From: Kitasatospora sp. CB01950
Lineage (GTDB): Bacteria; Actinomycetota; Actinomycetes; Streptomycetales; Streptomycetaceae
Reading direction: 5' to 3'
Assembly: GCF_001905465.1 (NCBI RefSeq)
Contig: NZ_LISX01000001.1
Coordinates: 579,974-643,973 of the forward strand
Length of the DNA: 64,000 bases
A model generated the notes under the pieces. That model had not been told where the DNA came from, did no database searches, and saw nothing but the letters and a program-made list of their open reading frames with translations. Position 1 is the stretch's first letter; each line of letters opens with the position of its first letter. Positions 38,986 through 47,584 of this stretch are shown here, one piece after another. The translations under genes were made by a program, and so were the position numbers.

Positions 38986-40128
38986 TCAGCTACGGCTGGC
39001 GGTACCGCACTCGCCGCTCTCGTCGAGCGGCCGGCTCCAGTCGTACGGGTCGGTAGCCGGGCCGCCGCTCGGCGCGGCCGTCCCGGAGGACCGGTCGGCG
39101 CGGAACGACGGACGCAGGTAGCCGTCGTGGAAACCGCAGAGGGTGTTGGCCCGCTCGGTGCTCCACCTGGTGAGCGACACCTTGTCCTTCTTCACCTGGA
39201 AGCGCGCCGGATCGGCGAACCGGATGTCGAGCTTGCGGCGGACGATCTCCCGCTCCACCTCCACCGTGCCCGGCTCGGCCTGGATCAGGGCCACCGACTT
39301 CGCGCCGCTGCTGCTGCTGCCGCCGCTCGGCCGGGAGCCGCCGCCCGGGGTCGTCGGCCCGGTCGACGGCGCGGCCTTGCCGACCTGCGGGCCCGGCTTG
39401 AGCGCGTAGACGAAGGTGACGTCGACGTGCACCAGCAGGCCCTGCTCGCCGTCGCCCTCGAAGGTGATCAGGCCCTGCACCTTCACCTGGTCGGTCACCG
39501 GCACCGCCCACTCCGGGTCGAAGCGGCTCACCCAGGTCGCCGGGTCGTTCTCCTTGCTCGGGTGGGCCAGGTCCGCGGCCAGGTCGTCGCCGTTCTGCTG
39601 GTTCGTCAGGTCGAGCGCGGCCTGCGGGTACCCGCCCGCCACCACCTTCGGGTCCAGGTTGGTGGCGACCAGGAAGGCCTTGGCCAGTTCCAGGTCCTTG
39701 GCCACCCGGTCCTGGTCGAACACCCCGACCGCGGTGGCCTGCGGCAGCGCCAGCCCGTCCGGGCCGGCCGGCCACGCCTCGGCGGGCGAACCCGCCCACG
39801 GCCGGTCCACCGTCGCGGTCTCCGGGGACACGCTCGGCGGCGCCTTGGTGGGCGTCGCCGTGGCCGCACCCACCGACGGCAGCGCCGAGGACTGGGCCCG
39901 CAGCTTCTCCTTCGGGTTGCCCTTCCAGGCCATCACCGCCACCGTTGCCCCCAGCGCGGTCACGGGTATCAGCAGGGTCAGCAGCGTGTTGCGCAGCCGG
40001 TGCGGCTCCCGGCCCGACGCCTCGGGGGGCGTCGCTCCCCGGACGTGCTCCTCGTCCAGGTCCATCCTCTTGAAGGGGTTCCCCTGCTGTCCGGAGTCGC
40101 TCGGACCCGGCTCCTCAAATCTCGGCAC
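38986..40128 (-). CDS. Membrane-anchored extracytoplasmic hypothetical protein
   Basis: About 380 residues from GTG 40128 (VPRFEEPGPSDSGQQ), with CATACT 7 nt upstream (leaderless candidate). After an acidic cytoplasmic tail a single span, NTLLTLLIPVTALGATVAVM, anchors the protein. The outer part has a Thr/Pro spacer, a globular region with QATAVGVFDQDRVAKDLELAKAFLVATNLDP, a Gly/Ser-rich loop (GGGSRPSGGSSSSG), and a C-terminal part with two cysteines (LCGFHDGYL, GECGTA). Similar proteins are common hypotheticals in Streptomyces; function unknown. Confidence 0.78.
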   Translation of the reverse strand: MPRFEEPGPSDSGQQGNPFKRMDLDEEHVRGATPPEASGREPHRLRNTLLTLLIPVTALGATVAVMAWKGNPKEKLRAQSSALPSVGAATATPTKAPPSVSPETATVDRPWAGSPAEAWPAGPDGLALPQATAVGVFDQDRVAKDLELAKAFLVATNLDPKVVAGGYPQAALDLTNQQNGDDLAADLAHPSKENDPATWVSRFDPEWAVPVTDQVKVQGLITFEGDGEQGLLVHVDVTFVYALKPGPQVGKAAPSTGPTTPGGGSRPSGGSSSSGAKSVALIQAEPGTVEVEREIVRRKLDIRFADPARFQVKKDKVSLTRWSTERANTLCGFHDGYLRPSFRADRSSGTAAPSGGPATDPYDWSRPLDESGECGTASRS

Positions 40129-40181
40129 GGCCGGAAGTATGCCGACCACCGCCGACACGCCCGACACCGGGGGCGGTAGAG

Positions 40182-40625
40182 CTACCCCTTGCGGGCGGCC
40201 TTCACCGAGCCGACCACGCCCGCCACGCCCAGCAGCAGACCCGCCGGCAGCAGCGAGGTGAACAGCGCCCCGAACAGGCCCCAGTCGCCCAGCAGCCACA
40301 GGTTCACGGTGTTCGCCAGCCACAACGCCGCGGACGCCGGGACCGCCGACTGCCACGGGTGCTCCTCCGTCCACCGCTGCAGCCGCCGGTCCCCGCCCTT
40401 GCGCAGCCGCCCGCCGACCGCGCCGACCAGGAAGAAGAAGAACAGCCCGAGGCCGACCGGCCCCGCCAGGATGTCCATCGACCAGTGCCCGGTCACCACG
40501 TCCACCGCGAGGGCGGCGCCGCCGACCACCGCGCCCACCGCCGTCGCCGTCCGCCAAGGCCCGAGCGTCGCTGCGGCGACGGCGACCTGACGGTTCTCAC
40601 GTCCTGACAACTCTCCGTGTCCCAT
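40182..40625 (-). CDS. Multi-span membrane protein, unknown
   Basis: About 147 residues from ATG 40625; GGAGG sits only 1 nt before this ATG, so GTG starts a few codons upstream (40643 or 40664) are possible. About four hydrophobic segments are seen, including a run with GLFFFFLVGAVGG and NTVNLWLLGDWGLFGALFTS, and one basic cytoplasmic loop (GGRLRKGGDRRLQRW). No family is recognised. Confidence 0.7.
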   Translation of the reverse strand: MGHGELSGRENRQVAVAAATLGPWRTATAVGAVVGGAALAVDVVTGHWSMDILAGPVGLGLFFFFLVGAVGGRLRKGGDRRLQRWTEEHPWQSAVPASAALWLANTVNLWLLGDWGLFGALFTSLLPAGLLLGVAGVVGSVKAARKG

Positions 40626-40871
40626 GCCTCCACGGTGCTCCACGGCCGCTGCGGAATCCAGCACCGGAACCCCTGATATTCCCCCTACGGGGCGTTACGG
40701 CCACACCGTCACGTCGATCGTCGGCCACCCCGCCGGCACCGCCGGCCGCACCGGGCACCGGTTGCGGCGGACCGGGAACGACCTCCGCCCGCAGGGTGGA
40801 CAGCTGCGCCGCGGCCGGCGCGTTCCGGGAGAAGATGGCCGCCAGGAACCGCAGCACACGGAGGGCCCGCC

Positions 40872-41699
40872 ATGAGCAACACCACCACCGCCGGCCAGAA
40901 GATCGCCTTCCTCGGCACCGGAAAGATCGGCGAGGCCCTGCTCTCCGGCCTGCTGCGGGCCGGCACCGACCCGGCCGACGTCCTGGTCACCGCCCGCCGC
41001 CCCGAGCGCGCCACCGAACTCGCCGACCGCTACGGCGTCGCCACCGCCACCAACGCCGAGGCCGCCAAGCTCGCCGACACCCTGATCCTCGCCGTCAAGC
41101 CGCAGGACATGGGCACCCTGCTCGACGAACTCGCCGAGCACGTCGCCGCCGACAAGCTGATCGTCTCCGCCGCCGCCGGCATCCCCATCGCCTGGTTCGA
41201 GGACCGCCTCGCCCCCGGCACCCCCGTGGTCCGCGTCATGCCCAACACCCCGGTGCTGGTCGACGAGGGCATGAGCGTCATCTCCGGCGGCCCGCACGCC
41301 ACCGAGGCCCACCTGGAACGCACCGAGGCGATCTTCCGCTCGGTCGGCAAGGCCCTGCGCGTCCCCGAGAGCCAGCAGGACGCCGCCACCGCCCTCTCCG
41401 GCTCCGGCCCCGCCTACTTCTACTTCCTGGTCGAGGCGATGATCGACGCCGGCATCCTGCTCGGCCTGCCCCGCCAGGTCGCGCACGAGCTGATCGTGCA
41501 GTCCGCGATCGGCGCGTCCGTGATGCTCCGCGACTCAGGCGAGCACCCCGTCAAGCTGCGCGAGGCCGTCACCTCCCCGGCCGGCACCACCATCGCCGCC
41601 ATCCGCGAACTGGAGAACCACGGCGTCCGGGCGGCCATGCTCGGCGCCCTCGAAGCCGCCCGGGACCGCTCCCGGGAACTCGCCACCGGCGGAAAGTAG
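40872..41699 (+). CDS. proC: Pyrroline-5-carboxylate reductase
   Basis: 275 residues. The last step of proline synthesis. N-terminal dinucleotide-binding motif AFLGTGKIGEALLSGLL starts at about residue 10; AVKPQDM, RVMPNTPVLVDEGMS and the C-terminal ALSGSGPAYFYFLVEAM are classical ProC signatures, with MLRDSGEHPVKLREAVTSPAGTT completing the dimer/active-site helix bundle. ATG 40872 follows GGAGGGCC. The stop codon overlaps the -10-like TAGGCT of the next gene. Confidence 0.97.
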   Translation: MSNTTTAGQKIAFLGTGKIGEALLSGLLRAGTDPADVLVTARRPERATELADRYGVATATNAEAAKLADTLILAVKPQDMGTLLDELAEHVAADKLIVSAAAGIPIAWFEDRLAPGTPVVRVMPNTPVLVDEGMSVISGGPHATEAHLERTEAIFRSVGKALRVPESQQDAATALSGSGPAYFYFLVEAMIDAGILLGLPRQVAHELIVQSAIGASVMLRDSGEHPVKLREAVTSPAGTTIAAIRELENHGVRAAMLGALEAARDRSRELATGGK

Positions 41700-41710
41700 G
41701 CTGGAACAAC

Positions 41711-42361
41711 GTGAGCTACGACCTGCTGATCCTCGACAACGACGGCGTGCTGGTGGACAGCGAGCCGATATCGAACCGGGTGCTCGCCGAGTACCTCACC
41801 GAACTCGGCCACCCCACCACCGTCGAGGACTCCTACCGCGACTTCATGGGCACCGCTGCGCACCACGTGCACGACGTGATCGCACAGCGGTACGGGGCCA
41901 CCCTCCCCGAGGGCTTCGACGACCTGTACCACGACCGGGTGTTCGCCGCCTTCGCCGGTGAACTCAAGCCCGTCCGCGGCGCCGAGACCTTCCTGAACCA
42001 CCTCCGGGACAACGGCGTCCGCTACTGCGTCGCCTCCTCCGCCCACCACTCCTGGATCCGCACCGCACACCGCCTCACCGGCCTGTCCGGCTACTTCACC
42101 GACGACCTGCTGTTCTCCGCCCAGGACGTCGGCATCGGCAAGCCCGCCCCCGACCTCTTCCTGCACGCCGCCCGCACCATGGGCGCCGACCCGGCCCGCT
42201 GCCTCGTCCTGGAGGACAGCGGCAACGGCGTACTGGCCGCCCGCGCCGCCGGAATGGACGTGTACGGGTACGCCGCGCTCACCGACCCCGACAGGCTCAC
42301 CGCCGCCGGAGCCACCGGCCTCTACACCGACCTGGAACGGGCCGTCGACCTCCTGAACTGA
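41711..42361 (+). CDS. HAD-superfamily phosphatase (beta-phosphoglucomutase-like)
   Basis: 216 residues. HAD motif I is LDNDGVLVDSE with both aspartates; motif II is CVASSAHHS; motif III Lys is in VGIGKPAPDLF; motif IV is LVLEDSGNGVLAA. A helical cap lies between motifs I and II, as in phosphoglycolate phosphatase or beta-phosphoglucomutase-like enzymes. GTG 41711 is 8 nt after TAGGCT (41697-41702), which overlaps the proC stop codon, so a leaderless transcript may begin inside the proC end. The substrate is unknown. Confidence 0.92.
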   Translation: MSYDLLILDNDGVLVDSEPISNRVLAEYLTELGHPTTVEDSYRDFMGTAAHHVHDVIAQRYGATLPEGFDDLYHDRVFAAFAGELKPVRGAETFLNHLRDNGVRYCVASSAHHSWIRTAHRLTGLSGYFTDDLLFSAQDVGIGKPAPDLFLHAARTMGADPARCLVLEDSGNGVLAARAAGMDVYGYAALTDPDRLTAAGATGLYTDLERAVDLLN

Positions 42362-42457
42362 TCGCGCGCGACCCCTCCCGCAGCCGCCGCCCACCGCCTA
42401 CGCTCTGGCCAACATCCTTCGTACCGGCCGGTAGCGTCGGTGGTGAGCGAGGTTTCC

Positions 42458-43711
42458 ATGCAGGTCACGGCCGCGGCCGAACCCACCCCGCGACTCCGGA
42501 AGGCCCGCGCCGCGCTGGCACTCTCCTTCCTCCTCCAAGGCACCACCTTCGCCCTGCTGGTCACCTGCATCCCCGAGATCCAGGACCGCTACGGCCTCAG
42601 CGACGCCCTGCTGCCGGTCTTCCTCGCCGCCGTCCCGATCCTCGCCGGCCTCGGCTCCATCGGCTCCGAGACCCTGGTCAAACGCACCACCGCGCGCGGC
42701 GTCCTACGGGTCGTCCAACCCGCCATCTGCGTCACCCTCGCGCTCACCGGCCTCGGCAGCCAACTCTGGCAACTCGCCCTCGCCCTCGGCCTGTTCGGCA
42801 TCCTCGTCGGCGCCCTCGACGCGTCCATGAACATGCTCGGCGTCGGCCTCCAGCACCGCTACGGCCGCAGCATCATGATCGGCTTCCACGCCGCGTTCAG
42901 CCTCGGCGGCATCATCGGCGCCGCCCTCGCCGGCCTCGCCGCCCACTACGACGCCGGCCTCCCCCTCGTCTTCGGCGGCCCCGCGATCGTCCTCGTCCCC
43001 GCCGCGCTCCTGATCGGCCGCCACTTCGCCGGACCCGCCGAACTCGGCGACGCCGTCCGCGAAGCCGCCGAACTCGCCGCCCGCCGCATCCCCTGGCGGC
43101 CGCTGCTCCCGCTCTGCGCCGCGATGGCCTTCGCCTACATAGCCGACGCCTCGGTCTCCAACTACAGCGTCAAGTACCTCACCGACGGCCTCGGCAGCCG
43201 CGAGGACCTCGCCAAACTCTCCTACCTCGGCTACATGGTCGCCATGCTCCTCGGCCGCACCGTCGGCGACCGCGCCGTTCAACGCTTCGGCGCCGTCCCG
43301 GTCGTCCGCGCCGGCGCGAGCCTCGCCGGCGCAGGCTTCCTGCTCGCCGCCCTCGCCCCCGCCGCCTGGGCCGGCATCCTCGGCTTCACCGTCCTCGGCC
43401 TCGGCATCTGCGCGATCATCCCCCAGGTCTTCGCCGCCGGCGGCCGCCTCCTCCCGCACGCGAGCGACGCCGCCGTCGCCCGCCTCAACCTCTTCAACTA
43501 CGCCGGCTTCCTCATCGGCTCCCCCCTCGTCGGCACCCTCGCCGAACTCTCCTCCTACCGCTGGGCCTTCGGCGCCCCGATGCTCCTGATTCTCGCCATC
43601 CTCCCGCTCGCCCGACACTTCGCCCCGGCGGGCGGACAGGCGGGTCCGGAGACAGGGGCGCAACCGAGTGCGGAACCAGGGGTGCGAGGAACTGCGCGAA
43701 GCGGAAGCTGA
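42458..43711 (+). CDS. MFS transporter
   Basis: About 417 residues from ATG 42458, with GCGAGG upstream; GTG 42440 or 42443 are alternatives. Twelve hydrophobic segments can be drawn, with a central basic/acidic loop around residue 200. It resembles YbjJ-like/FucP-distant permeases (GALDASMNMLGVGLQHRYGRSIMIGFHAAFSLGG). Substrate unknown. The last ~20 residues (AEPGVRGTARSGS) are encoded partly by a dispersed 28-nt repeat, so the C-terminus looks like repeat sequence captured into the frame. Confidence 0.9.
   Translation: MQVTAAAEPTPRLRKARAALALSFLLQGTTFALLVTCIPEIQDRYGLSDALLPVFLAAVPILAGLGSIGSETLVKRTTARGVLRVVQPAICVTLALTGLGSQLWQLALALGLFGILVGALDASMNMLGVGLQHRYGRSIMIGFHAAFSLGGIIGAALAGLAAHYDAGLPLVFGGPAIVLVPAALLIGRHFAGPAELGDAVREAAELAARRIPWRPLLPLCAAMAFAYIADASVSNYSVKYLTDGLGSREDLAKLSYLGYMVAMLLGRTVGDRAVQRFGAVPVVRAGASLAGAGFLLAALAPAAWAGILGFTVLGLGICAIIPQVFAAGGRLLPHASDAAVARLNLFNYAGFLIGSPLVGTLAELSSYRWAFGAPMLLILAILPLARHFAPAGGQAGPETGAQPSAEPGVRGTARSGS
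43678..43705. repeat. Dispersed GC-rich repeat, copy 2 (in the end of the MFS gene)
   Basis: AGGGGTGCGAGGAACTGC (43678-43695) then GCGAAGCGGA matches the copy at 15743-15770 with three differences. Here it lies inside the coding end of the MFS gene and reaches to within a few bases of its stop codon. Confidence 0.7.
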
Positions 43712-43780
43712 CCAGCGGAAAGTCGCGCTACGGGCAATGACTCGCACCTGACCGCGCCCCTCCCGGATACCGTGTGCCCC

Positions 43781-44965
43781 ATGGCAGATACTTGCGGACT
43801 GCACCTCTACTGGGACGAAGCCGAAACCGGCTACGACTTCGGACCGGGCCATCCCATGGACCCGACCCGTCTCGCCCTGACGATGCGTCTGATCGAGTCC
43901 CTCGGCCTGACCAAGCACCCCGACGTCCAGCTCCGCTCCGCCCCCGCCGCCGGCGACTCCACGCTCCGTCTGGTCCACACCGCCGACTACCTCGAAGCCG
44001 TCAAGCGGGCCGCCGCCGACCCCACCGCCACCGACCCCGTCCACGGTCTCGGCACCGACGACAACTGGTCCTTCCCCGCCCTGCACACCGCCTCGGCACT
44101 GATCGCCGGCCAGTCCGTGGCCGCCGCCGAGGCGGTGTGGCGCGGGCAGACCCCGCACGCCGTGAACTTCGCGGGCGGCCTGCACCACGCGATGCCCGGC
44201 CAGGCGTCCGGCTTCTGCATCTACAACGACCCCGCCCTCGCCATCGCCCGCCTGCTGGAGCTCGGCGCGGAACGGGTCGCGTACGTCGACGTGGACGTGC
44301 ACCACGGCGACGGCGTCCAGCAGACGTTCTGGAACGACCCCCGGGTGCTCACCGTCTCCCTGCACGAAAGCCCCAGCACCCTTTTCCCGCAGACCGGTTG
44401 GGCCACCGAGACCGGCGGCCCGGACGCCCAGGGCACCGCCGCCAACCTGGCGCTGCCCGCCGGCACCGGCGACGCCGGCTGGCTGCGCGCGTTCCACGCC
44501 CTCGTCCCGGAGCTGCTGGCCGCGTTCCGCCCGCAGGTGATCGTCAGCCAGCACGGCGCGGACACCCACATCGAGGACCCGCTCGCGCACCTCGCGGTGA
44601 CCGTCGACGCGCAGCGCCTGATCGCCGAGTCGGTGCACCAACTGGCCCACCAGTACGCCGACGGCCGCTGGGTGGCCACCGGTGGCGGCGGGTACGCGGT
44701 GGTCGACGTGGTGCCCCGCACCTGGACGCACCTGGTGGCGACCGCGGCCGGCCACCCCGTCGACCCGGCCACCGAGACCCCCGAGGAGTGGCGCGCCGAG
44801 GTCTACCGGCTGACCCGCCGCCCCGCCCCGCTGCGGATGACCGACGGCGCCACCCCGGACTGGAAAGACTTCCACGACGGCGGCTACGACCCCGCCGACC
44901 GCCTCGACCAGGCCATCCTGGCCACCCGCCGCGCCGTCCTCCCGCACCACGGACTGCTCCCGTGA
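43781..44965 (+). CDS. Histone deacetylase-like (AcuC-type) deacetylase
   Basis: 394 residues of the arginase/deacetylase fold. Catalytic and zinc-site pieces are GGLHHAMPGQASGFCIYND (tandem His), YVDVDVHHGDG (Asp-x-His ligands) and SQHGADTH (third ligand), ending in the GGGGY glycine/tyrosine motif. Such enzymes deacetylate acetyl-lysine (for example acetyl-CoA synthetase) or polyamines. TACCGT lies 7 nt before the ATG, a leaderless configuration. GTGA overlap couples it to the next gene. Confidence 0.94.
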   Translation: MADTCGLHLYWDEAETGYDFGPGHPMDPTRLALTMRLIESLGLTKHPDVQLRSAPAAGDSTLRLVHTADYLEAVKRAAADPTATDPVHGLGTDDNWSFPALHTASALIAGQSVAAAEAVWRGQTPHAVNFAGGLHHAMPGQASGFCIYNDPALAIARLLELGAERVAYVDVDVHHGDGVQQTFWNDPRVLTVSLHESPSTLFPQTGWATETGGPDAQGTAANLALPAGTGDAGWLRAFHALVPELLAAFRPQVIVSQHGADTHIEDPLAHLAVTVDAQRLIAESVHQLAHQYADGRWVATGGGGYAVVDVVPRTWTHLVATAAGHPVDPATETPEEWRAEVYRLTRRPAPLRMTDGATPDWKDFHDGGYDPADRLDQAILATRRAVLPHHGLLP

Positions 44966-45825
44966 CCGCGCCCGGCCGCACCCGCGACGAGCTCCGCGCC
45001 CACCTGCTGAAGCGCCGCCTGGCCGGTCCCGACGTGCCCACGCCCCGGCAGAACAACCTGCGCCACTACCGGCTGTTCGCCCAGGGCGACCCCAAGGCGC
45101 TGATGGGCCTCGACCCGCACCACCGCCGGGACGAGGCCGCGGTGCTGCGCCTGATGGCCGAACGTGTCGGCGTCGACCCCGACCCCCGGTACACCGAGGG
45201 CCCCGACACCATCGACCCCGAGCTCACCCTCGATGCCCTGGACCGCCTCGCCGCCCTGCTGCGCCGCACCGCCGACCGCCGCGGCAGCGTGCTGGCCGGC
45301 ACCGGGCATCCCAACAAACTGGCGGGCTTCCACGGGGCGCTCGCGCGGGCGCTCGAAGCCGCCGGGTGCGCCGTTCGCACTCCCGCGCGGGCCGTACGCT
45401 TCCGTGAGCCCACCCCGGAGGGTGACCGCCCCCGTTACCTCGACGTGGTCGACCGGGTGCTGGTGACACGCGCCCTGGACGGCCCCGAACGCCCCGAACG
45501 CCCCGGCCGCCCGGGGCGTTCCGGCGACCTCGCGCACACGCACTCCCCGCTCCCCGTCCGGCTCGCCCTGACCGCCCTCGCCGAGGCCGGTCACCGCCCG
45601 CCCGACCTGGTACTGGGCGACCACGGCTGGCTGTGCGGCGCCGGCCTCCTCGGCATCCCGGCGGGCGGCATCGCGGACTGCAACGACGTCGCCCCGTTCG
45701 CCGCCGAGGCGGACGGCCTGGTCGAGGTGGTCGTCCCGCTGGAGGACGGTTCGGACCCGTCCTGCTACAGAGCACTGAGCGACTACGTACTGCAACGGGC
45801 GGATCTCGCACCGTACAACAGTTGA
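44962..45825 (+). CDS. Conserved hypothetical protein coupled to the AcuC-like gene
   Basis: 287 residues from GTG 44962, whose last bases overlap the deacetylase stop (GTGA). Repeated segments are SVLAGTGHPNKLAGFHGALARALEAAG, LAHTHSPLPVRLALTAL and LVLGDHGWLCGAGLLGI, followed by ADCNDVAPFAAEADG. The His/Asp pattern (GHP, HTHS, DHGW, DCND) suggests a metal-dependent hydrolase; Streptomyces relatives are often annotated as phosphatase, without proof that I know of. Translational coupling implies function with the deacetylase. Confidence 0.82.
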   Translation: MTAPGRTRDELRAHLLKRRLAGPDVPTPRQNNLRHYRLFAQGDPKALMGLDPHHRRDEAAVLRLMAERVGVDPDPRYTEGPDTIDPELTLDALDRLAALLRRTADRRGSVLAGTGHPNKLAGFHGALARALEAAGCAVRTPARAVRFREPTPEGDRPRYLDVVDRVLVTRALDGPERPERPGRPGRSGDLAHTHSPLPVRLALTALAEAGHRPPDLVLGDHGWLCGAGLLGIPAGGIADCNDVAPFAAEADGLVEVVVPLEDGSDPSCYRALSDYVLQRADLAPYNS

Positions 45826-45942
45826 CGGCCACCCCCTTCCCACCCGTACCACCCATAACTACTCTGGGGATACACGTGTGCCGGTGGAGTCACCGGAGGG
45901 GAAGCCGGTGCCTTGCACACGGGTAAGGGTCGGGTGAGGGTC

Positions 45943-46146
45943 ATGAGCGAGCGTCCCCTGCAGGATGTGGTCTTCCTGACGGTCGCCGAGGTCGCCTCGG
46001 TGATGCGGGTCTCGAAGATGACGGTCTACCGCCTCGTGCACAGCGGCGAACTTCCGGCCATCAGGGTCGGACGCTCGTTCCGGGTGCCCGAGCAGAAGGT
46101 GCACGAATACCTCCAGGAGTCCTACGTCCGGCTGCAGAGCGCATAG
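45943..46146 (+). CDS. BldC/MerR-like small helix-turn-helix protein (excisionase family)
   Basis: 67 residues, a bare winged helix-turn-helix: FLTVAEVASVMRVSKMTVYRLVHSGELPAIRVGRSFRVPEQKVHEYL. It belongs to the excisionase/BldC group, DNA-binding proteins that polymerise on direct repeats. It is more like the second Streptomyces paralogue (BdtA-type, as I recall) than BldC itself. ATG 45943 follows GTGAGGG. TACTCT at 45860-45865 is a candidate -10. A developmental regulator is likely but targets cannot be seen. Confidence 0.88.
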   Translation: MSERPLQDVVFLTVAEVASVMRVSKMTVYRLVHSGELPAIRVGRSFRVPEQKVHEYLQESYVRLQSA

Positions 46147-46271
46147 CTCCGCAGCCGCCAACGGGACACCGATTACGGCAAACGCGAGGTGGACGGTAGG
46201 CTAGGGCCTCCGTCAGTCGTATGGACTCCCGTTCCTCACGGGCGCGGGTCCGAGTGAGCGAGGAATGTTCC

Positions 46272-46370
46272 GTGGGCTCTGTCATCAAGAAGCGTCGCAA
46301 GCGTATGGCCAAGAAGAAGCACCGCAAGCTTCTGAAGCGCACTCGCGTGCAGCGTCGCAACAAGAAGTAA
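46272..46370 (+). CDS. 32-residue AURKAIP1/COX24-domain ribosome-associated peptide
   Basis: A tiny, extremely basic protein: [19 protein letters not shown], then [13 protein letters not shown]. This is the universally conserved actinobacterial AURKAIP1/COX24-like peptide, related to the extra small-subunit ribosomal protein bS22 of mycobacteria. GTG 46272 follows GAGGAAT. TAGGCT at 46197-46202 is a likely -10. A hairpin follows. Codon use is less GC-biased (AAG, CGT) than neighbouring genes, as expected for a highly expressed ribosomal gene. Confidence 0.95.
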   Translation: MGSVIKKRRKRMAKKKHRKLLKRTRVQRRNKK

Positions 46371-46405
46371 CACCGCCTGCGGTCGCCTCGCGCCGCCAGG
46401 TTCCA

Positions 46406-46446
46406 CCACTGCCCGTCCCCGGATGATTTCCGGTGGCGGGCAGTGG
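46406..46446 (+). terminator. Hairpin after the 32-residue gene
   Basis: CCACTGCCCG (46406-46415) pairs with CGGGCAGTGG (46437-46446), and an inner CCGG/CCGG stem sits in the loop. It follows the AURKAIP1-like gene by 35 bases. Confidence 0.7.
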
Positions 46447-46528
46447 CGTTTCCGTTCCCGTGTCCACGGCGCGGTACGGTGCAGGCCAGGGGGAAGGCAG
46501 CACCGGCAGCCAGGGAGGTCGCGGCAAC

Positions 46529-47584
46529 GTGGGCAAGGTCGTGCTCGTCACCGGGGTGGCGCACCGGCTCGGTGCGCTTTTCGCCGGCCGGATCGCCGAA
46601 CAGCCCGGCGTGGACCGGGTGGTGGGCGTGGACGCCGGCCCGCCGCCGGCCGCGCTGCCGTCCGCCGTGCAGTACGCGCAGGTCGACCTGCGCCGCCCGG
46701 CGATCGCCCGGGTGATCGCCGAGCACGACGTCGACACCGTGGTGCACCTCCACGTCACCGCGCTCGGCCACGGCGGCCGGGCGCTGGTGAAGGAGAACAA
46801 CGTCATCGGCACCATGCAGCTGCTCGGCGCCTGCCAGAAGGCCCCCGGGGTGCGCCGCCTGGTGGTGAAGTCCACCACCGCCGTCTACGGCTCCGCGCCG
46901 CGCGACCCGGCGGTGTTCGGCGAGCGGATGCAGCCCAAGGCGCTGCCGGTCGGCGGCTTCGCCCGGGACGCCGCCGAGGTGGAGGGCTACGTCCGCGGGT
47001 TCGCCCGCCGCCGCCCCGACGTCGCGGTGACGGTGCTGCGCTTCGCCAACATCCTCGGCCCGCACGGCGACACCCCGCTGACCGCGTACTTCCGGCTGCC
47101 GCTGCTGCCGACCGCGCTCGGCCACGACCCGCGCCTGCAGTTCGTCCACGAGGACGACGCGCTGGAGGTGCTGCGGCTGGCCGCGCTGGACGCGCCGACC
47201 GGCACCTACAACGTCGCGGGCGACGGCGTGCTGCTGCTCTCCCAGTGCGCCCGCCGGCTCGGCCGCCCCACCGTGCCACTGCTGCGGCCCGCACTCGGCC
47301 TGGTCGGCCGGCTGGCCCGGCAGCTGACCGCCCCCGCGGACCGCGCCTTCTCCCAGGAACAGCTCCAACTGCTCACCCACGGACGGGTGGTGGACACCGC
47401 GCTGCTGCGCGACACGTTCGGCTTCACGCCGCGCTGGACCACCCCCGAGGCGTTCGCCGACTTCGCCGCGCACGTGCCGCCCGGCCCGCTGCCGCCGACC
47501 CGGCTGACCGCCGTCACCGACCGGCTCACCGGCCTGCTCACCGACCACCGCCCCACCGAACCCGAGGAGTTGAGGCCGCGATGA
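46529..47584 (+). CDS. NAD-dependent epimerase/dehydratase family protein
   Basis: About 351 residues from GTG 46529 (GGGAGG upstream; an ATG-like start at 46433 in the same frame is less likely). Extended SDR fold: VVLVTGVAHRLGALFAGRI is the glycine-motif region (an atypical TGxxxxLG), VVHLHVTALG and VVKSTTAVYGS follow, but the usual YxxxK catalytic pair is not obvious. RFANILGPHGDTPLTAYFRLPLLP is typical of the substrate loop. ATGA overlap couples it to an acyltransferase, suggesting a lipid or cell-envelope role. Confidence 0.85.
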   Translation: MGKVVLVTGVAHRLGALFAGRIAEQPGVDRVVGVDAGPPPAALPSAVQYAQVDLRRPAIARVIAEHDVDTVVHLHVTALGHGGRALVKENNVIGTMQLLGACQKAPGVRRLVVKSTTAVYGSAPRDPAVFGERMQPKALPVGGFARDAAEVEGYVRGFARRRPDVAVTVLRFANILGPHGDTPLTAYFRLPLLPTALGHDPRLQFVHEDDALEVLRLAALDAPTGTYNVAGDGVLLLSQCARRLGRPTVPLLRPALGLVGRLARQLTAPADRAFSQEQLQLLTHGRVVDTALLRDTFGFTPRWTTPEAFADFAAHVPPGPLPPTRLTAVTDRLTGLLTDHRPTEPEELRPR

